From NCBI RefSeq assembly GCF_048388525.1, contig NZ_DBGCTQ010000111.1, forward strand, positions 1-64,000: a DNA stretch of 64,000 bases, read 5' to 3'. Origin of the DNA: BQOK01 sp048388525 (GTDB lineage: Bacteria; Bacillota; Clostridia; Oscillospirales; Ruminococcaceae). Both the position numbers and the translations under genes were made by a program. The notes below the pieces were generated by a model, which made no database searches, was not told where the DNA came from, and saw nothing but the letters and a program-made list of their open reading frames with translations. The stretch's first letter is position 1; the number at the start of each line of letters is the position of its first letter. Of this stretch, positions 16,026-25,365 are shown in pieces.

Positions 16026-16982
16026 TTACGCCCATTGCAGCAGCTTTTCGCGCAGCAGCTTTTTGTATTTTTCCGGCTCCTCGGCCATGGGGCCGTGGGC
16101 CGAATGCTCGAACCAGATAAGATCCTTGTCCGGCGCCTGGATGGAGTCGAAATAGCTCTGCACCAGGGCGCTGGGGGTGTTGTTGTCGTGCCGGCCCTGG
16201 AAGATGTAGAAGGGCATCTCGAACCGGGTGCACTCGGTGGTAAAATCGCACTGGATGGTGCTGGGCCACATGTAGGTCAGGCATTTTTTGTAGCCCCGCG
16301 CCAGGCCGATCTTGTCGGTGAAAGAAAACTCCTTGCTGCGGAGCAGCGGCAGGGCGGTGTCGGACCAGTAGGTGCCCTTTTTCATGGAGTGGCCGCCGTA
16401 TTTTTTCATGATGCGGCGCTGGGCCATCATGCCCTTGAACACCTGCCGGTAACAGCCGTTTACCGGGCGGCCGATCTCCTTTAAAATGCGCACCGACTCG
16501 GCGTCCCCGGCTTTTTCCGCCTCGGCCATGGCAAAGTCGTAGCTGATCTCCTCGTTCAAGGCGCCGTTTACCAGCTGCCCACTGCCCACATAACCCGCGA
16601 TGTGCTGCGGGTGGCGATAACACAGGTAGGTGCCCAGCTCGGTGCCCCAGCTGCCGCCCCAGATGAAGATTTTTTCTTTTCCCAGCTCGCGGCACAGATA
16701 TTCCACCAGCTCGGCCGCGTCCTGGATGGCCTGGTCCTTGTTTAGGGTCTCGCGCTTTGCGCCCCAGTAAGAGCCGCCGGTGCCCCGCTGGTCCCACGCC
16801 ACGATGGTGAACGCGTCGCACAGGTCCTTTTCCCGGTTGATCACGCTGTCCCGGTTGCTGATGCCCGGGCCGCCGTGTAAAAACAGCAGCACAGGGTTTG
16901 CCAGCTTTTCGCCCCGGATGTGGATCTTCTGCGCAAGGCCGCCCAGGGGCACCTTGCGGATCTCGTCGATCTCGTAGGTCAA
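16026..16982 (-). CDS. Alpha/beta hydrolase, proline iminopeptidase-like (S33)
   Basis: Serine hydrolase; the S33 family releases N-terminal proline or hydrolyses small esters/amides. Visible are the oxyanion block HGGPG, WDQRGTG, the nucleophile elbow GGSWG (Ser111 with the start used here), the acid in GRHDNNTP (Asp266) and the histidine in EHSAHGP (His296), so the triad is complete. I place the start at TTG 16982, because GGGAGGA lies seven bases upstream of it; an ATG at 17000 would itself overlap that ribosome binding site. Length is 318 residues, no signal peptide. It precedes the GPH transporter on the same strand, so it may act on something that transporter brings in. Confidence 0.88.
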   Translation of the reverse strand: MTYEIDEIRKVPLGGLAQKIHIRGEKLANPVLLFLHGGPGISNRDSVINREKDLCDAFTIVAWDQRGTGGSYWGAKRETLNKDQAIQDAAELVEYLCRELGKEKIFIWGGSWGTELGTYLCYRHPQHIAGYVGSGQLVNGALNEEISYDFAMAEAEKAGDAESVRILKEIGRPVNGCYRQVFKGMMAQRRIMKKYGGHSMKKGTYWSDTALPLLRSKEFSFTDKIGLARGYKKCLTYMWPSTIQCDFTTECTRFEMPFYIFQGRHDNNTPSALVQSYFDSIQAPDKDLIWFEHSAHGPMAEEPEKYKKLLREKLLQWA

Positions 16983-17242
16983 TTCAATTCCTCCCAACAT
17001 CGGTTCCGCGCAGGGCCGCCGGGGAACGCCGCAGAGCCGGCGGCACGCGCGGAAAATATGATTATATCCAGTATACCATATCCGGCCAGGGGGGACACAG
17101 CCAAAAAGTGCAGGCTGATTTTGGGCGTTTTGCCCCGAAAGGGATCAGGAGTTTGGGATGAAAATGCAAACCATCCCCCAGGGGGAGGGCGTTTTGTGCA
17201 AAAGAAAAGACCCCGCACGCAAAAAAAGGGCGCTCGGGGGTC

Positions 17243-17271
17243 TTGACGTTCCACCCGGTGTAGGGTTTACT
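17243..17271 (+). promoter_or_regulatory. Putative promoter of hflK-hflC
   Basis: TTGACG at 17243-17248, 17-base spacer, TTTACT at 17266-17271. It is the best match in the 360-base region between the divergent hydrolase and hflK genes; the rest of that region shows nothing clear. Confidence 0.55.
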
Positions 17272-17341
17272 TTGAGTACAAGAACATACACAACAGGGCG
17301 GCAGCCCCCGCCCGCGAACAACGACAGAAGGAGAGAACGGA

Positions 17342-18310
17342 ATGAAAGTGGATTTCAACCCCTTTGCGGGCGCAAAAATGCCCGATATGAAGCCCGCCGG
17401 CGGCAAAAAGCCCCGCATGGGCCGGACGGCTGCAATCGTGGCCGCTGTGGCGGTAGTGGCGGTTCTGGGGTTCAATTCGGTCTACAGCATCAACGAGCAG
17501 GAAAATGCGGTGGTGACCACCCTGGGCAGCCCCCAGGCGGTCACGACGCCGGGCCTGCACTTTAAGATCCCGTTCATCCAGCAGGTACGCCGGGTGGACA
17601 TGACCATCAAAGGGCTGGGCATCGGCTATGTGCCGGGCACGGCAGAGTCCATCCCGGACGAATCGCTGATGATCACCTCAGACTACAACTTCGTGAACGT
17701 GGACTTTTTTGTGGAGTACCGCGTGACCGACCCGGTAAAATTTCTGTATTCCAGCCAGCAGCCGGAAATGATCTTGAAAACGCTGGCCCAGAGCTACATC
17801 CGCGACACCATCGGCATGTACCCGGTGGACGAGATCATCACCACCGGGAAGAGCCAGATCCAGAGCGAGATCAAGGAAAAGATCATGGCCCGCATGGAAG
17901 CGGAGGACGTGGGCGTGCAGCTGGTGAACATCACCATCCAGGACGCAGAACCCCCCACGGCGGAGGTGCTGACCGCCTTTAAAGAGGTGGAAACCGCAAA
18001 ACAGGGCAAGGAAACCGCGGTGAACAACGCCAACAAGTACCGCTCGGAGCAGCTGCCCGCAGCCGAGGCCCAGGCCGACCAGATCGTGCAGCAGGCCGAG
18101 GGCGAACGGCAGGCCCGCATCAACGAGGCCAGCGGCCAGGTGGCGCGGTTTGAATCCATGTACGCCGAGTATATGCAGTACCCGCTGATCACCAAGCAGC
18201 GCATGTATTACGAGGCCATGGAAGAACTGCTGCCCGGCATGAAGGTGGTCATCCAGTCGGAAGACGGGGAGACCCTGAACATGTTCAATATGGACGCGGC
18301 GCAAGGGTAA
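17342..18310 (+). CDS. hflK: HflK-like SPFH/prohibitin-domain membrane protein
   Basis: HflK and HflC form a large membrane cage around the FtsH protease and modulate quality control. The 322-residue protein has a short cytoplasmic N-terminus, one membrane helix at about 29-44, and an SPFH domain opening with VYSINEQENAVVTTLG. A coiled-coil region rich in Ala/Glu/Gln follows (about 215-270). RBS AGAAGGAGA precedes ATG 17342. It is 14 bases upstream of hflC, the canonical pair. No ftsH lies in the window. HflK and the generic SPFH protease modulators are hard to tell apart, but the tandem arrangement supports the call. Confidence 0.9.
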   Translation: MKVDFNPFAGAKMPDMKPAGGKKPRMGRTAAIVAAVAVVAVLGFNSVYSINEQENAVVTTLGSPQAVTTPGLHFKIPFIQQVRRVDMTIKGLGIGYVPGTAESIPDESLMITSDYNFVNVDFFVEYRVTDPVKFLYSSQQPEMILKTLAQSYIRDTIGMYPVDEIITTGKSQIQSEIKEKIMARMEAEDVGVQLVNITIQDAEPPTAEVLTAFKEVETAKQGKETAVNNANKYRSEQLPAAEAQADQIVQQAEGERQARINEASGQVARFESMYAEYMQYPLITKQRMYYEAMEELLPGMKVVIQSEDGETLNMFNMDAAQG

Positions 18311-18324
18311 GGAGGGAGAACAGA

Positions 18325-19197
18325 ATGAAAAAGACGCTTGTGAAATGGCTGGCTGCGGTGGCAGCCTTGGCCGCGGTGGTGCTGGTGGCGGACAGTATGG
18401 TCATCACCCATGAAAATGAGTACAGCGTGATCCGCCAGTTCGGCAAGGTGATGGACGTGCGCAGCACGCCGGGCGTGTCGCTGCGGATGCCCCTGGTGCA
18501 GACCGTGACCAAGGTACCGGATACGGTGCTGCTGTACGATCTGCCCCTGTCGGACGTAATCACTCAGGACAAAAAGACCATGGTGGCCGACAGCTTTGTG
18601 CTGTGGCGTATCATCGACCCCCAGCTGTTCATCCAAACCCTGAACGGCCAGGTGGGCAGCGCGGAGGCCCGGCTTTCCACCATTGTGTACAACTCGATGA
18701 AGAACACCATCAGTTCGCGCACCCAGGCGGACGTGATCAGCGGCCGCGACGGAGAGCTGGCGGCGGATATCAAGGCGGGCGTGGGCGATACCCTGGCCCA
18801 ATACGGCATTGAGCTGATCGCGGTGGAAACAAAGCACCTGGACCTGCCGGACGACAACAAGGCGGCCGTGTACCAGCGCATGATCAGCGAGCGGGGCAAC
18901 ATTGCCGCCAGCTACACCGCCCAGGGCGAGAGCGAGGCGAAAAAGATCCGCAGCGAGACCGACAAGGAGATCGAGATCATGCTCAGCGAGGCCAGAGCCC
19001 AGGCGGAAACGCTGGTGGCCCAGGGTGAGGCCGAGTATATGAAGATCCTGGCGAACGCCTACAACGACCCGGGCAAGGCGGACTTCTACGCCTTTGTGCG
19101 CAGCCTGGACGCGGCGAAGACCAGCCTTTCGGGCGGGAACAAAACGCTGTTTTTGACCCCGGATTCCCCGCTGGCACAGGTGTTTTACGGGGAGTAA
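18325..19197 (+). CDS. hflC: HflC-like SPFH/prohibitin-domain membrane protein
   Basis: Partner of HflK. A single N-terminal membrane helix (about 8-25) is followed by the SPFH domain beginning VITHENEYSVIRQFGKV; TPGVSLRMPLVQTV is the expected prohibitin block. The C-terminal third is helical, with IISER-like and QGESEAKKIRSETDKE segments characteristic of HflC. Length 290 residues. It shares the hflK transcript and ends 33 bases before a GC-rich terminator. Function in this host is inferred from the family. Confidence 0.9.
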   Translation: MKKTLVKWLAAVAALAAVVLVADSMVITHENEYSVIRQFGKVMDVRSTPGVSLRMPLVQTVTKVPDTVLLYDLPLSDVITQDKKTMVADSFVLWRIIDPQLFIQTLNGQVGSAEARLSTIVYNSMKNTISSRTQADVISGRDGELAADIKAGVGDTLAQYGIELIAVETKHLDLPDDNKAAVYQRMISERGNIAASYTAQGESEAKKIRSETDKEIEIMLSEARAQAETLVAQGEAEYMKILANAYNDPGKADFYAFVRSLDAAKTSLSGGNKTLFLTPDSPLAQVFYGE

Positions 19198-19230
19198 AAG
19201 AAACGACACAAAAGATTAAAACCGTTGCTG

Positions 19231-19257
19231 GGCCGCCCTTCGGGGCGGCCTGGTTTT
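19231..19257 (+). terminator. Intrinsic terminator after hflC
   Basis: GGCCGCCC (19231-19238), tetraloop TTCG, GGGCGGCC (19243-19250), then TGGTTTTT. Confidence 0.9.
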
Positions 19258-19452
19258 TGGCAGGAATGGGAAAAGGGATGGGCTTTTTAAAAGGTTGGAA
19301 AAAAGACCAGCAATTGCTTTAAAGATAGAATGGTATTGCTGCTAAATCATGTTAATTGGGAGCGCGGGAGTGGCTTTTTCTGCATTTTATGATATAATTA
19401 TTATAATTATAATTTTTAGGAAGCTAAAATTGGTAGGATAGGGAGAGATGAG

Positions 19453-20865
19453 ATGATCCGACAAAACCAAAGGTTGGTTAATTTGATCAACCGTTTGCTG
19501 GATGCAGTGCTCATCGTGGCGGCTTATTTGTTGGCAAATTGGCTTCGGCTGGACTTCATGGTTCACCGAGATGCTTCTTTAAAAGCGATTTTTGATGCGG
19601 AATATACCTCCGCGGCAGTATTGTATGCTTTCATCATGGTGGCTTTGTATTCCCTTCTGCGGCTGTATGGAAGTTTCCGATTTAAAATGTTTTGGCAGGA
19701 GTGCCTTACTCTCGCAGCGGCCAATGCGGTTGGGGTGCTGGGGATCGGCGCGGTGCTGTATGTAGTTCGGCTGGAAGATTTTTCACGACTGGTCATTGCG
19801 CTGTTCTATGTGTTTTCCACCGGCTTTGTAATTTTAAAACGGGTGGCAACCCGCGCATTGCTGGACCATTACCGCAGTTTGGGGTACAACCAGCGCGCTT
19901 TGCTGCTGGTGGGCGGCGGGGAGTTGGCACATCGCTATTATGAAGAGGTAAAAAACAACCCCCAGTACGGTTATTTTTTCATGGGTTATGTGGCGCCGGA
20001 GAAGAACCAGTGCATGACGCCTTATTTGGGTGGGTATGAGATGTTCCGCCCTTTTTTGGAGACCCGGAATATTGATGAAGTGGTTATTGCGATGCAGCAC
20101 ACCGAGCGAAAGCAGGTGGGAGATATGATTGCGACCTGCGGACGTTATGGAGCCAAGGTGTCGGTGATCCCGGCATATAACGACTATATTCCAGGACTGC
20201 CCAAAATTGAACAGGCCGGCAGCCTGAAGCTGTTTAACGTACGGAGCACGCCGGATAAGGGACCCATCTGGGCAGGTGTAAAACGTGTGATGGATGTGGT
20301 GGGAAGTATAATTGGTATTGTCCTTTCCGGTCCGGTCATGCTGGGAGTGGCAGTTGCGGTGAAGAGGTGTGACAGAGGCCCGGTGCTGTTTGTGCAGACG
20401 CGGGTGGGAAAGAACGGCAAAGAATTTAAAATGTATAAATTCCGCAGTATGTACATGGATGCGGAAAGCCGCTTGGAGGAATTGAAGAAATATAACCAAG
20501 TGAAAGGTCCTGCCTTTAAAATGGAAAATGACCCCCGTGTGACAAAGGTGGGGAAATTTATCCGCAAAACAAGCCTGGATGAATTGCCACAGTTTTTTAA
20601 TGTTTTAAAAGGGGATATGAGCATTGTAGGCCCCCGGCCCCCCCTGCCGCGGGAGGTGGCGCAATACAGCGACTGGGACTGGGGCCGGCTTGCCGTAAAG
20701 CCGGGACTGACTTGCTATTGGCAGATCAGCGGGCGAAGCGATGTGAGCTTTGAGGACTGGATGAAGCTGGATCTCAAGTATGTGGAAGAGCAGAGCTTTT
20801 GGACGGACTTGAAGATTTTGTGGAAAACCGTAAGCGTGGTGCTGCACGGAACAGGGGCGTATTGA
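19453..20865 (+). CDS. Exopolysaccharide initiating phosphoglycosyltransferase (polyprenyl glycosylphosphotransferase, WcaJ/CpsE type)
   Basis: Transfers a sugar phosphate to undecaprenyl phosphate, starting each repeat unit at the membrane. Four to five hydrophobic helices in the first 120 residues are followed by a CoA-binding-like Rossmann region (LLLVGGGELAHRYYEEV), one more helix near residue 285, and the catalytic bacterial sugar transferase domain with KMYKFRSMYMDAE, KTSLDELPQFFNVLKGDMS and VGPRPPLPRE. The product is 470 residues. It heads the capsule cluster, about 200 bases after the hflC terminator. The upstream stretch 19380-19430 is very AT-rich with a TATAAT at 19394-19399 and no good -35 box. 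GC content drops from here on. Confidence 0.92.
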   Translation: MIRQNQRLVNLINRLLDAVLIVAAYLLANWLRLDFMVHRDASLKAIFDAEYTSAAVLYAFIMVALYSLLRLYGSFRFKMFWQECLTLAAANAVGVLGIGAVLYVVRLEDFSRLVIALFYVFSTGFVILKRVATRALLDHYRSLGYNQRALLLVGGGELAHRYYEEVKNNPQYGYFFMGYVAPEKNQCMTPYLGGYEMFRPFLETRNIDEVVIAMQHTERKQVGDMIATCGRYGAKVSVIPAYNDYIPGLPKIEQAGSLKLFNVRSTPDKGPIWAGVKRVMDVVGSIIGIVLSGPVMLGVAVAVKRCDRGPVLFVQTRVGKNGKEFKMYKFRSMYMDAESRLEELKKYNQVKGPAFKMENDPRVTKVGKFIRKTSLDELPQFFNVLKGDMSIVGPRPPLPREVAQYSDWDWGRLAVKPGLTCYWQISGRSDVSFEDWMKLDLKYVEEQSFWTDLKILWKTVSVVLHGTGAY

Positions 20866-20891
20866 TGAAATAGGGAGTTTATATACATCAG

Positions 20892-22244
20892 ATGAAGGAA
20901 AAACTTTATAAAATTTTATTTTATCCACAATCGTTGGGCGGTAGAAAGAAAAATACAGGTTTAGAAAAATTTTTAATGGCTTCTTTGCTATTGCTCCCCT
21001 TAATGGATTCGATTATCGGGTATATGTGGACACAAGGAGTACGAGAAAGTATTGTTTTTAAATACCAAGCGGCGGTATGTGCAATATTTTTTACAACTGC
21101 ACTGGTAACAACAGCCTTGTCTTGGAAGCAGCTTGTATTTTTGGCGGGACTGGTAAGCGTTGGTGCAAGTAGCGTTTTAATAAATAAAGTTTTTTTAAAA
21201 TCATTTGTTTTTAATACATATGGTTTTATAGGGATTTGTGGAATCGCGTTTGCTATTTCGATTTATAGCCTTATTCAGAAAAGCTTTTTAAGCAAAGATT
21301 TTTTCAACCGAAGTATCTTCTATGTCAGTTGGCTGTATCCAATGAGTATTTTGCTTTTATATCCATTTAAAATTGGAAATCAATCGTATTTTTATGGTGA
21401 GAAAAGCTTTCTGAACCGAGGGTTCATGGGATTTCACCCTAGCAGCAATGAAATCAATGCCATTCTTATTGTGATGCTGGGGTATGCTCTTTTTAGATTG
21501 TACACGCATTTTAATTGGCACGATTTTTTAGCGGTATTCATGAACTTTTATGCAGCGATGCTTATCCAATCCCGCAGCAGCGTAATTTTATGTACGCTTT
21601 TAATAATAGTTTATTTTATAGCATTGCTAAAAAACAATCATTACAAGCAAGCGTTTGTACTTTTGCTGGGCCTGACTTTTTGCAGCATGGCATTGATGCC
21701 CTCGGTTTGTGAATTTGTATCCGCGCAACGAATAGCATTTGAACGATCGCAAACAAGCGGAGAAAGCTTTTGGCAGTTTATTACGAACGGACGTATTGAA
21801 AGGATAGACCAAGAAAGAGAAGCAAATGGCAGTACCGTGCAACAAGAAGATCCCGGTTCCGCTTTATATTCAACTGCCAAGTTACTGGTTGGAACAGCGT
21901 TTGGGAATATTGGAAAAAACATGCTGGCAGAGATGGACTTTATAGACGCCTATAAAGGGTTTGGAATATTGGGCGCATTTCTGTTTACAGGTTTTTATAG
22001 CTGGCTTGGAATACAAACGTATCTTCGCCAAAAGCATTTTATGCATGTGTTAGGGCTATTGGTCGTTTATGCGTTTTCGTTTGCCACAGGGCATGCGCTC
22101 TTTTGCTGGTCGCCAGTGATGTGGCTTTCGGTATTTGCGATAGCTTTAATAGAACAACCTGCCGGGCAGCCTCCGTACTATTGGAAGTACCTGCCGACCT
22201 GGCTGAGAAGGTGGATGAATGCTGCGGATACTGCAAGTTGTTAA
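20892..22244 (+). CDS. Wzy-like O-antigen/capsule polymerase, multi-pass membrane protein
   Basis: Predicted to polymerise lipid-linked repeat units on the outer face of the membrane. The 450-residue protein consists of about ten to twelve hydrophobic segments with one large hydrophilic loop at about residues 275-330, containing the arginine-rich stretch NGRIERIDQEREA; that layout is typical of Wzy/WaaL ligase-polymerases, whose sequences diverge strongly. The position between initiating transferase and first glycosyltransferase supports the role. AT-rich composition and rare-codon use differ sharply from the flanking housekeeping genes, which suggests acquisition by transfer. It overlaps the next gene by 26 bases. 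Confidence 0.82.
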   Translation: MKEKLYKILFYPQSLGGRKKNTGLEKFLMASLLLLPLMDSIIGYMWTQGVRESIVFKYQAAVCAIFFTTALVTTALSWKQLVFLAGLVSVGASSVLINKVFLKSFVFNTYGFIGICGIAFAISIYSLIQKSFLSKDFFNRSIFYVSWLYPMSILLLYPFKIGNQSYFYGEKSFLNRGFMGFHPSSNEINAILIVMLGYALFRLYTHFNWHDFLAVFMNFYAAMLIQSRSSVILCTLLIIVYFIALLKNNHYKQAFVLLLGLTFCSMALMPSVCEFVSAQRIAFERSQTSGESFWQFITNGRIERIDQEREANGSTVQQEDPGSALYSTAKLLVGTAFGNIGKNMLAEMDFIDAYKGFGILGAFLFTGFYSWLGIQTYLRQKHFMHVLGLLVVYAFSFATGHALFCWSPVMWLSVFAIALIEQPAGQPPYYWKYLPTWLRRWMNAADTASC

Positions 22245-23304
22245 TAAAATGGACCGGGCTGGGTTGGAAACCGCATTGATGAATTATTACCGAAACATAG
22301 ATCGCAATGTCATTCAATTCGACTTTTTAACCCATCGACCAGACAGCGGTCAATATGATGAAGAAATTCTGGCTTTAGGCGGGAAAATTTATCGGGCGCC
22401 TCGGCTGTATCCTCAAAATTATCTGTTGTATTTTAAATGGATGAACAAATTTTGGGCCGAGCATCCAGAATATCAGATTGTGCATAGTCACATTGATGCA
22501 ATGTCCTATTTGCCGCTCCTGGCTGCTAAAAAGGCGAATATCCCCGTACGGATTGCCCATAGCCACTCCACTGGGATCGACAAGGATTTCAAATATCCGC
22601 TTAAGCGGTTGTTTCGGCGGATATTAAAAAATGTGACAACAGAGGAATGGGCTTGCGGAAAAGCGGCAGGGGATTTTTTGTTTTGCAGCCGAAAATTTAG
22701 GATTGTTCCGAATCCAATTGAGGCATTCATGTATAGCTTCTCTCCTCAAAAACGGAGCCAGGTGCGAAAAGCACTGGCCGTTGCGGACCAAACCGTCGTT
22801 ATAGGGCATGTAGGACGATTTTATTATCCTAAGAATCAGTGCTTTTTAGTTCAAATATTTAAAAAGTATCAGGACTTCAATTCCGATAGCAAACTTTTGT
22901 TTATAGGGGAAGGAGAATTGGAGCATCAGGTGCGTGAAATGGTGAAAACATTGGAGCTTCAACCCCAGGTGGAATTTTTAGGGGCACGAGGGGACGTTCC
23001 GGATATTATGCAGGGGTTAGACATTCTTGTGTTGCCCAGTATATTTGAGGGAGTACCGATGGTGGGACTGGAAGCACAAGCCGCTGGACTGCCCGTGCTT
23101 TTATCGAACCGGATTTCCCCAGAAGTAGCCGTGACAGAAAGCTGCACTTTTTTGCCCTTGGAAGAGTCAGAAGAGAATTGGGCATTGAAAATAGATGAGA
23201 TCGTTCAAAGAAAAGAGAGGTGTGTTTCGCCCGATCTCAAGCAGTACAATGTTCAGAACGCTGCACCAAAGTTACAGAAGATGTATCAGGAGCTTAAGCC
23301 CTGA
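22219..23304 (+). CDS. Glycosyltransferase family 4 (GT-B) for capsule repeat assembly
   Basis: Retaining GT-B glycosyltransferase of 361 residues. The N-terminal domain starts LRILQVVNKMDRAGLET, typical of EpsF-like GT4 enzymes. The C-terminal domain contains VIGHVGRFYYPKNQ, a donor-site segment DILVLPSIFEGVPMV, and GLEAQAAGLPVL, matching the E-x7-E nucleotide-sugar site. RBS AAGGTGG lies inside the end of the polymerase gene and ATG 22219 overlaps that gene. It acts on the cytoplasmic face of the membrane. Donor and acceptor cannot be inferred. Confidence 0.9.
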   Translation: MLRILQVVNKMDRAGLETALMNYYRNIDRNVIQFDFLTHRPDSGQYDEEILALGGKIYRAPRLYPQNYLLYFKWMNKFWAEHPEYQIVHSHIDAMSYLPLLAAKKANIPVRIAHSHSTGIDKDFKYPLKRLFRRILKNVTTEEWACGKAAGDFLFCSRKFRIVPNPIEAFMYSFSPQKRSQVRKALAVADQTVVIGHVGRFYYPKNQCFLVQIFKKYQDFNSDSKLLFIGEGELEHQVREMVKTLELQPQVEFLGARGDVPDIMQGLDILVLPSIFEGVPMVGLEAQAAGLPVLLSNRISPEVAVTESCTFLPLEESEENWALKIDEIVQRKERCVSPDLKQYNVQNAAPKLQKMYQELKP

Positions 23305-23323
23305 AAGAAAAGGTTGTGAGAGT

Positions 23324-24448
23324 TTGCGAATTGCAATGATTGGTCACAAGCGAGTGCCAGGCAGAGAAGGCGGCGTTGAAGTTGTAGTGGAGGAATTGGC
23401 TGTACGCTTGGCGGCGCAAGGGCATCAGGTGGACCTTTATAACCGTGCAGTTAAGGGTAGACCGCGGATAAAAGATTATAAAGGGTGTCGTGTTCTAACG
23501 ATTCCGACGATTAATCGTAAAAGTTTAGACGCAGTTGTTTATTCATTCTTTGCATCCATCCGGGCGCTGTTTGGCCATTATGATGTGATTCATTACCACG
23601 CTCTTGGACCAAGTGTGATGTTGATGATCCCGCATTTATTCAGACGCCGCACTATAGTAACAGTACATGGATTGAACTACAAAACACCAAAGTGGAAGGG
23701 ATTTGGAAGCTGGTATATTAAGCAAGGTGAAAAAATAGCGGCGAGGTATGCAGACGAAATTACGGTGCTAAATCGTTCGGAACAAAGGTACTTCGCTGAG
23801 ACTTATCACCGTGATGTTCATCTGATTCCGAATGGGGTTTCGTTGCGGCCGATCCGGGCTGCAGACAAGCTTAAAAAGCAGTTTGGCCTTCAAAAGGGCG
23901 AATATATTTTATTCCTTTCTCGCATTGTTCCGGGCAAAGGGCTGGAATATTTGGTGGACGCCTATCAGCAGCTACAAATTACGACACCGAAATTGGTGAT
24001 TGCGGGGACAAGCGTACATGTGCCGGGGTTTTACCAGATGGTCCAGGAAAAGGCGAAAGGAAATGAAAATATCGTGTTCACGGGATTTATAGAGGGAGCA
24101 TTGCTGGATGAAGTGTATTCCAACGCCAGACTGTTTGTGTTCCCCAGTGAAGCGGAAGGAATGCCCATGTGCCTGTTGGAAGCGATGAGCTATAATTGCC
24201 CGTGTTTGGCCAGCGATATACCGGAGAATAGAGAAGTGCTTGGGAGCCTAGGAAGCTATTTTAAAGCTGGCGATACAACTTCGCTGATGCAGGCGCTAAA
24301 AAGGGAGATGGAAGCAGCCCAGCCATGTGAGACGCGAAAAACAATAAATGAAAATTTTAATTGGGAAAAAATTGCTGAGAAATATTGCAAAGTATACAGG
24401 GAGCAAAGTGACCATAATACCCAATCACTAAAAAAAGGAAATCTATAA
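23324..24448 (+). CDS. Glycosyltransferase family 4, DUF1972-type rhamnosyl/other transferase
   Basis: GT-B enzyme of 374 residues. Starting at TTG 23324 gives an N-terminus reading (M)RIAMIGHKRVPGREGG, which is how DUF1972-containing glycosyltransferases begin; the frame is open further upstream to 23195 but that part overlaps the previous gene. The C-terminal half carries YILFLSRIVPGKGLEYLV and the donor block FPSEAEGMPMCLLEAM. Members of this type include Cps2T-like rhamnosyltransferases, but the sugar cannot be assigned. It lies 19 bases downstream of the previous transferase. Confidence 0.88.
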   Translation: MRIAMIGHKRVPGREGGVEVVVEELAVRLAAQGHQVDLYNRAVKGRPRIKDYKGCRVLTIPTINRKSLDAVVYSFFASIRALFGHYDVIHYHALGPSVMLMIPHLFRRRTIVTVHGLNYKTPKWKGFGSWYIKQGEKIAARYADEITVLNRSEQRYFAETYHRDVHLIPNGVSLRPIRAADKLKKQFGLQKGEYILFLSRIVPGKGLEYLVDAYQQLQITTPKLVIAGTSVHVPGFYQMVQEKAKGNENIVFTGFIEGALLDEVYSNARLFVFPSEAEGMPMCLLEAMSYNCPCLASDIPENREVLGSLGSYFKAGDTTSLMQALKREMEAAQPCETRKTINENFNWEKIAEKYCKVYREQSDHNTQSLKKGNL

Positions 24449-24459
24449 GGAACCCGCCC

Positions 24460-25347
24460 ATGGAAACAGTTACGATCCTTACCCCGACTTACAATCGTGC
24501 CCATTTACTTCCTAAACTATATGATTCTTTATGCGCACAAACAAGTAAAGATTTTTGCTGGATAGTTGTGGACGACGGGAGCATAGATGACACACCGCGG
24601 TTGATAAAAAAAATTGCAGCAACGGCGCCCTTTAAAGTTATTGGTATCTCGAAAAAAAATGGCGGTAAGCATACAGCGGTTAATTTAGGCGTGAAAAAAA
24701 TTGAAACGCCCTTGACGTTTATTGTGGATAGCGATGATAGGCTGACCTGCGAGGCGGTGTCTTTGATTTGCAGCTGCCACCAAAAGTATAAAAACAATAA
24801 AACGATTTCCGGATACTGTTTTCTGAAAGGAAGTGCAGAGGGCAGCATTTTAGATGGACATTTTGCGGAGAAAGAATCGATTGGAAACTATATTGATGAT
24901 CGCTTGAATAAAAACATGTGGGGAGATAAAGCAGAAGTTTATTATACGCACATTTTACAAAAATTCCCCTTCCCGGAATATCAGGGAGAAAAGTTTATCA
25001 GTGAAGATATTGTGTGGATCCAAATCGCTTTGAAATATAATATCGTTCAAGTGGATCAACAGATATACATTTGCGATTATTTGGAAGATGGACTGACCCA
25101 AAATGGCCGCAAAATGAAAATGAGCTCACCTCGGGGAGGAAAGGCACGTGCAGAACTTTTGATGGCGCCGCGCTGCTCAAAAAGGCTTCGCTTAAAAGGA
25201 GCGCTTTTATACAGCGTATATTCCAGGATTTTAGGGGAGCCATTTAAGATGGTGGTCAAAAGCTCCCCGTGTAAAGTGTTTTCGGCTCTCACCTATCCTA
25301 TGGCATTGTACTTAAAGAATAGATGGGAAAAAGAAGTTGGACTGTAA
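24460..25347 (+). CDS. Glycosyltransferase family 2 (GT-A)
   Basis: Inverting GT-A enzyme of 295 residues, with the GT2 opening TILTPTYNRAHLLPKLYDSL, the nucleotide-binding DDGSIDDT and a metal-binding DSDD at about 91-94. The region GGKHTAVNLGV preceding it is also typical. No membrane helix is evident. ATG 24460 follows AAGGAACC and the previous stop by 11 bases. Sugar and linkage not predictable. Confidence 0.9.
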   Translation: METVTILTPTYNRAHLLPKLYDSLCAQTSKDFCWIVVDDGSIDDTPRLIKKIAATAPFKVIGISKKNGGKHTAVNLGVKKIETPLTFIVDSDDRLTCEAVSLICSCHQKYKNNKTISGYCFLKGSAEGSILDGHFAEKESIGNYIDDRLNKNMWGDKAEVYYTHILQKFPFPEYQGEKFISEDIVWIQIALKYNIVQVDQQIYICDYLEDGLTQNGRKMKMSSPRGGKARAELLMAPRCSKRLRLKGALLYSVYSRILGEPFKMVVKSSPCKVFSALTYPMALYLKNRWEKEVGL

Positions 25348-25365
25348 GAGCGAAGGAAAGGTTTT

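Noticed and set aside
14600..16120. Plus-strand frame of about 506 codons opposite the GPH transporter.
   Set aside because: Antisense; rich in Gly/His/Gln repeats as expected from reverse reading of Ala/Leu/Val codons.
19380..19430. ATAATTATTATAATTATAA stretch as an AT-rich repeat array or origin.
   Set aside because: Too short and irregular for an iteron or DnaA-box set; it fits a promoter region for the capsule cluster.
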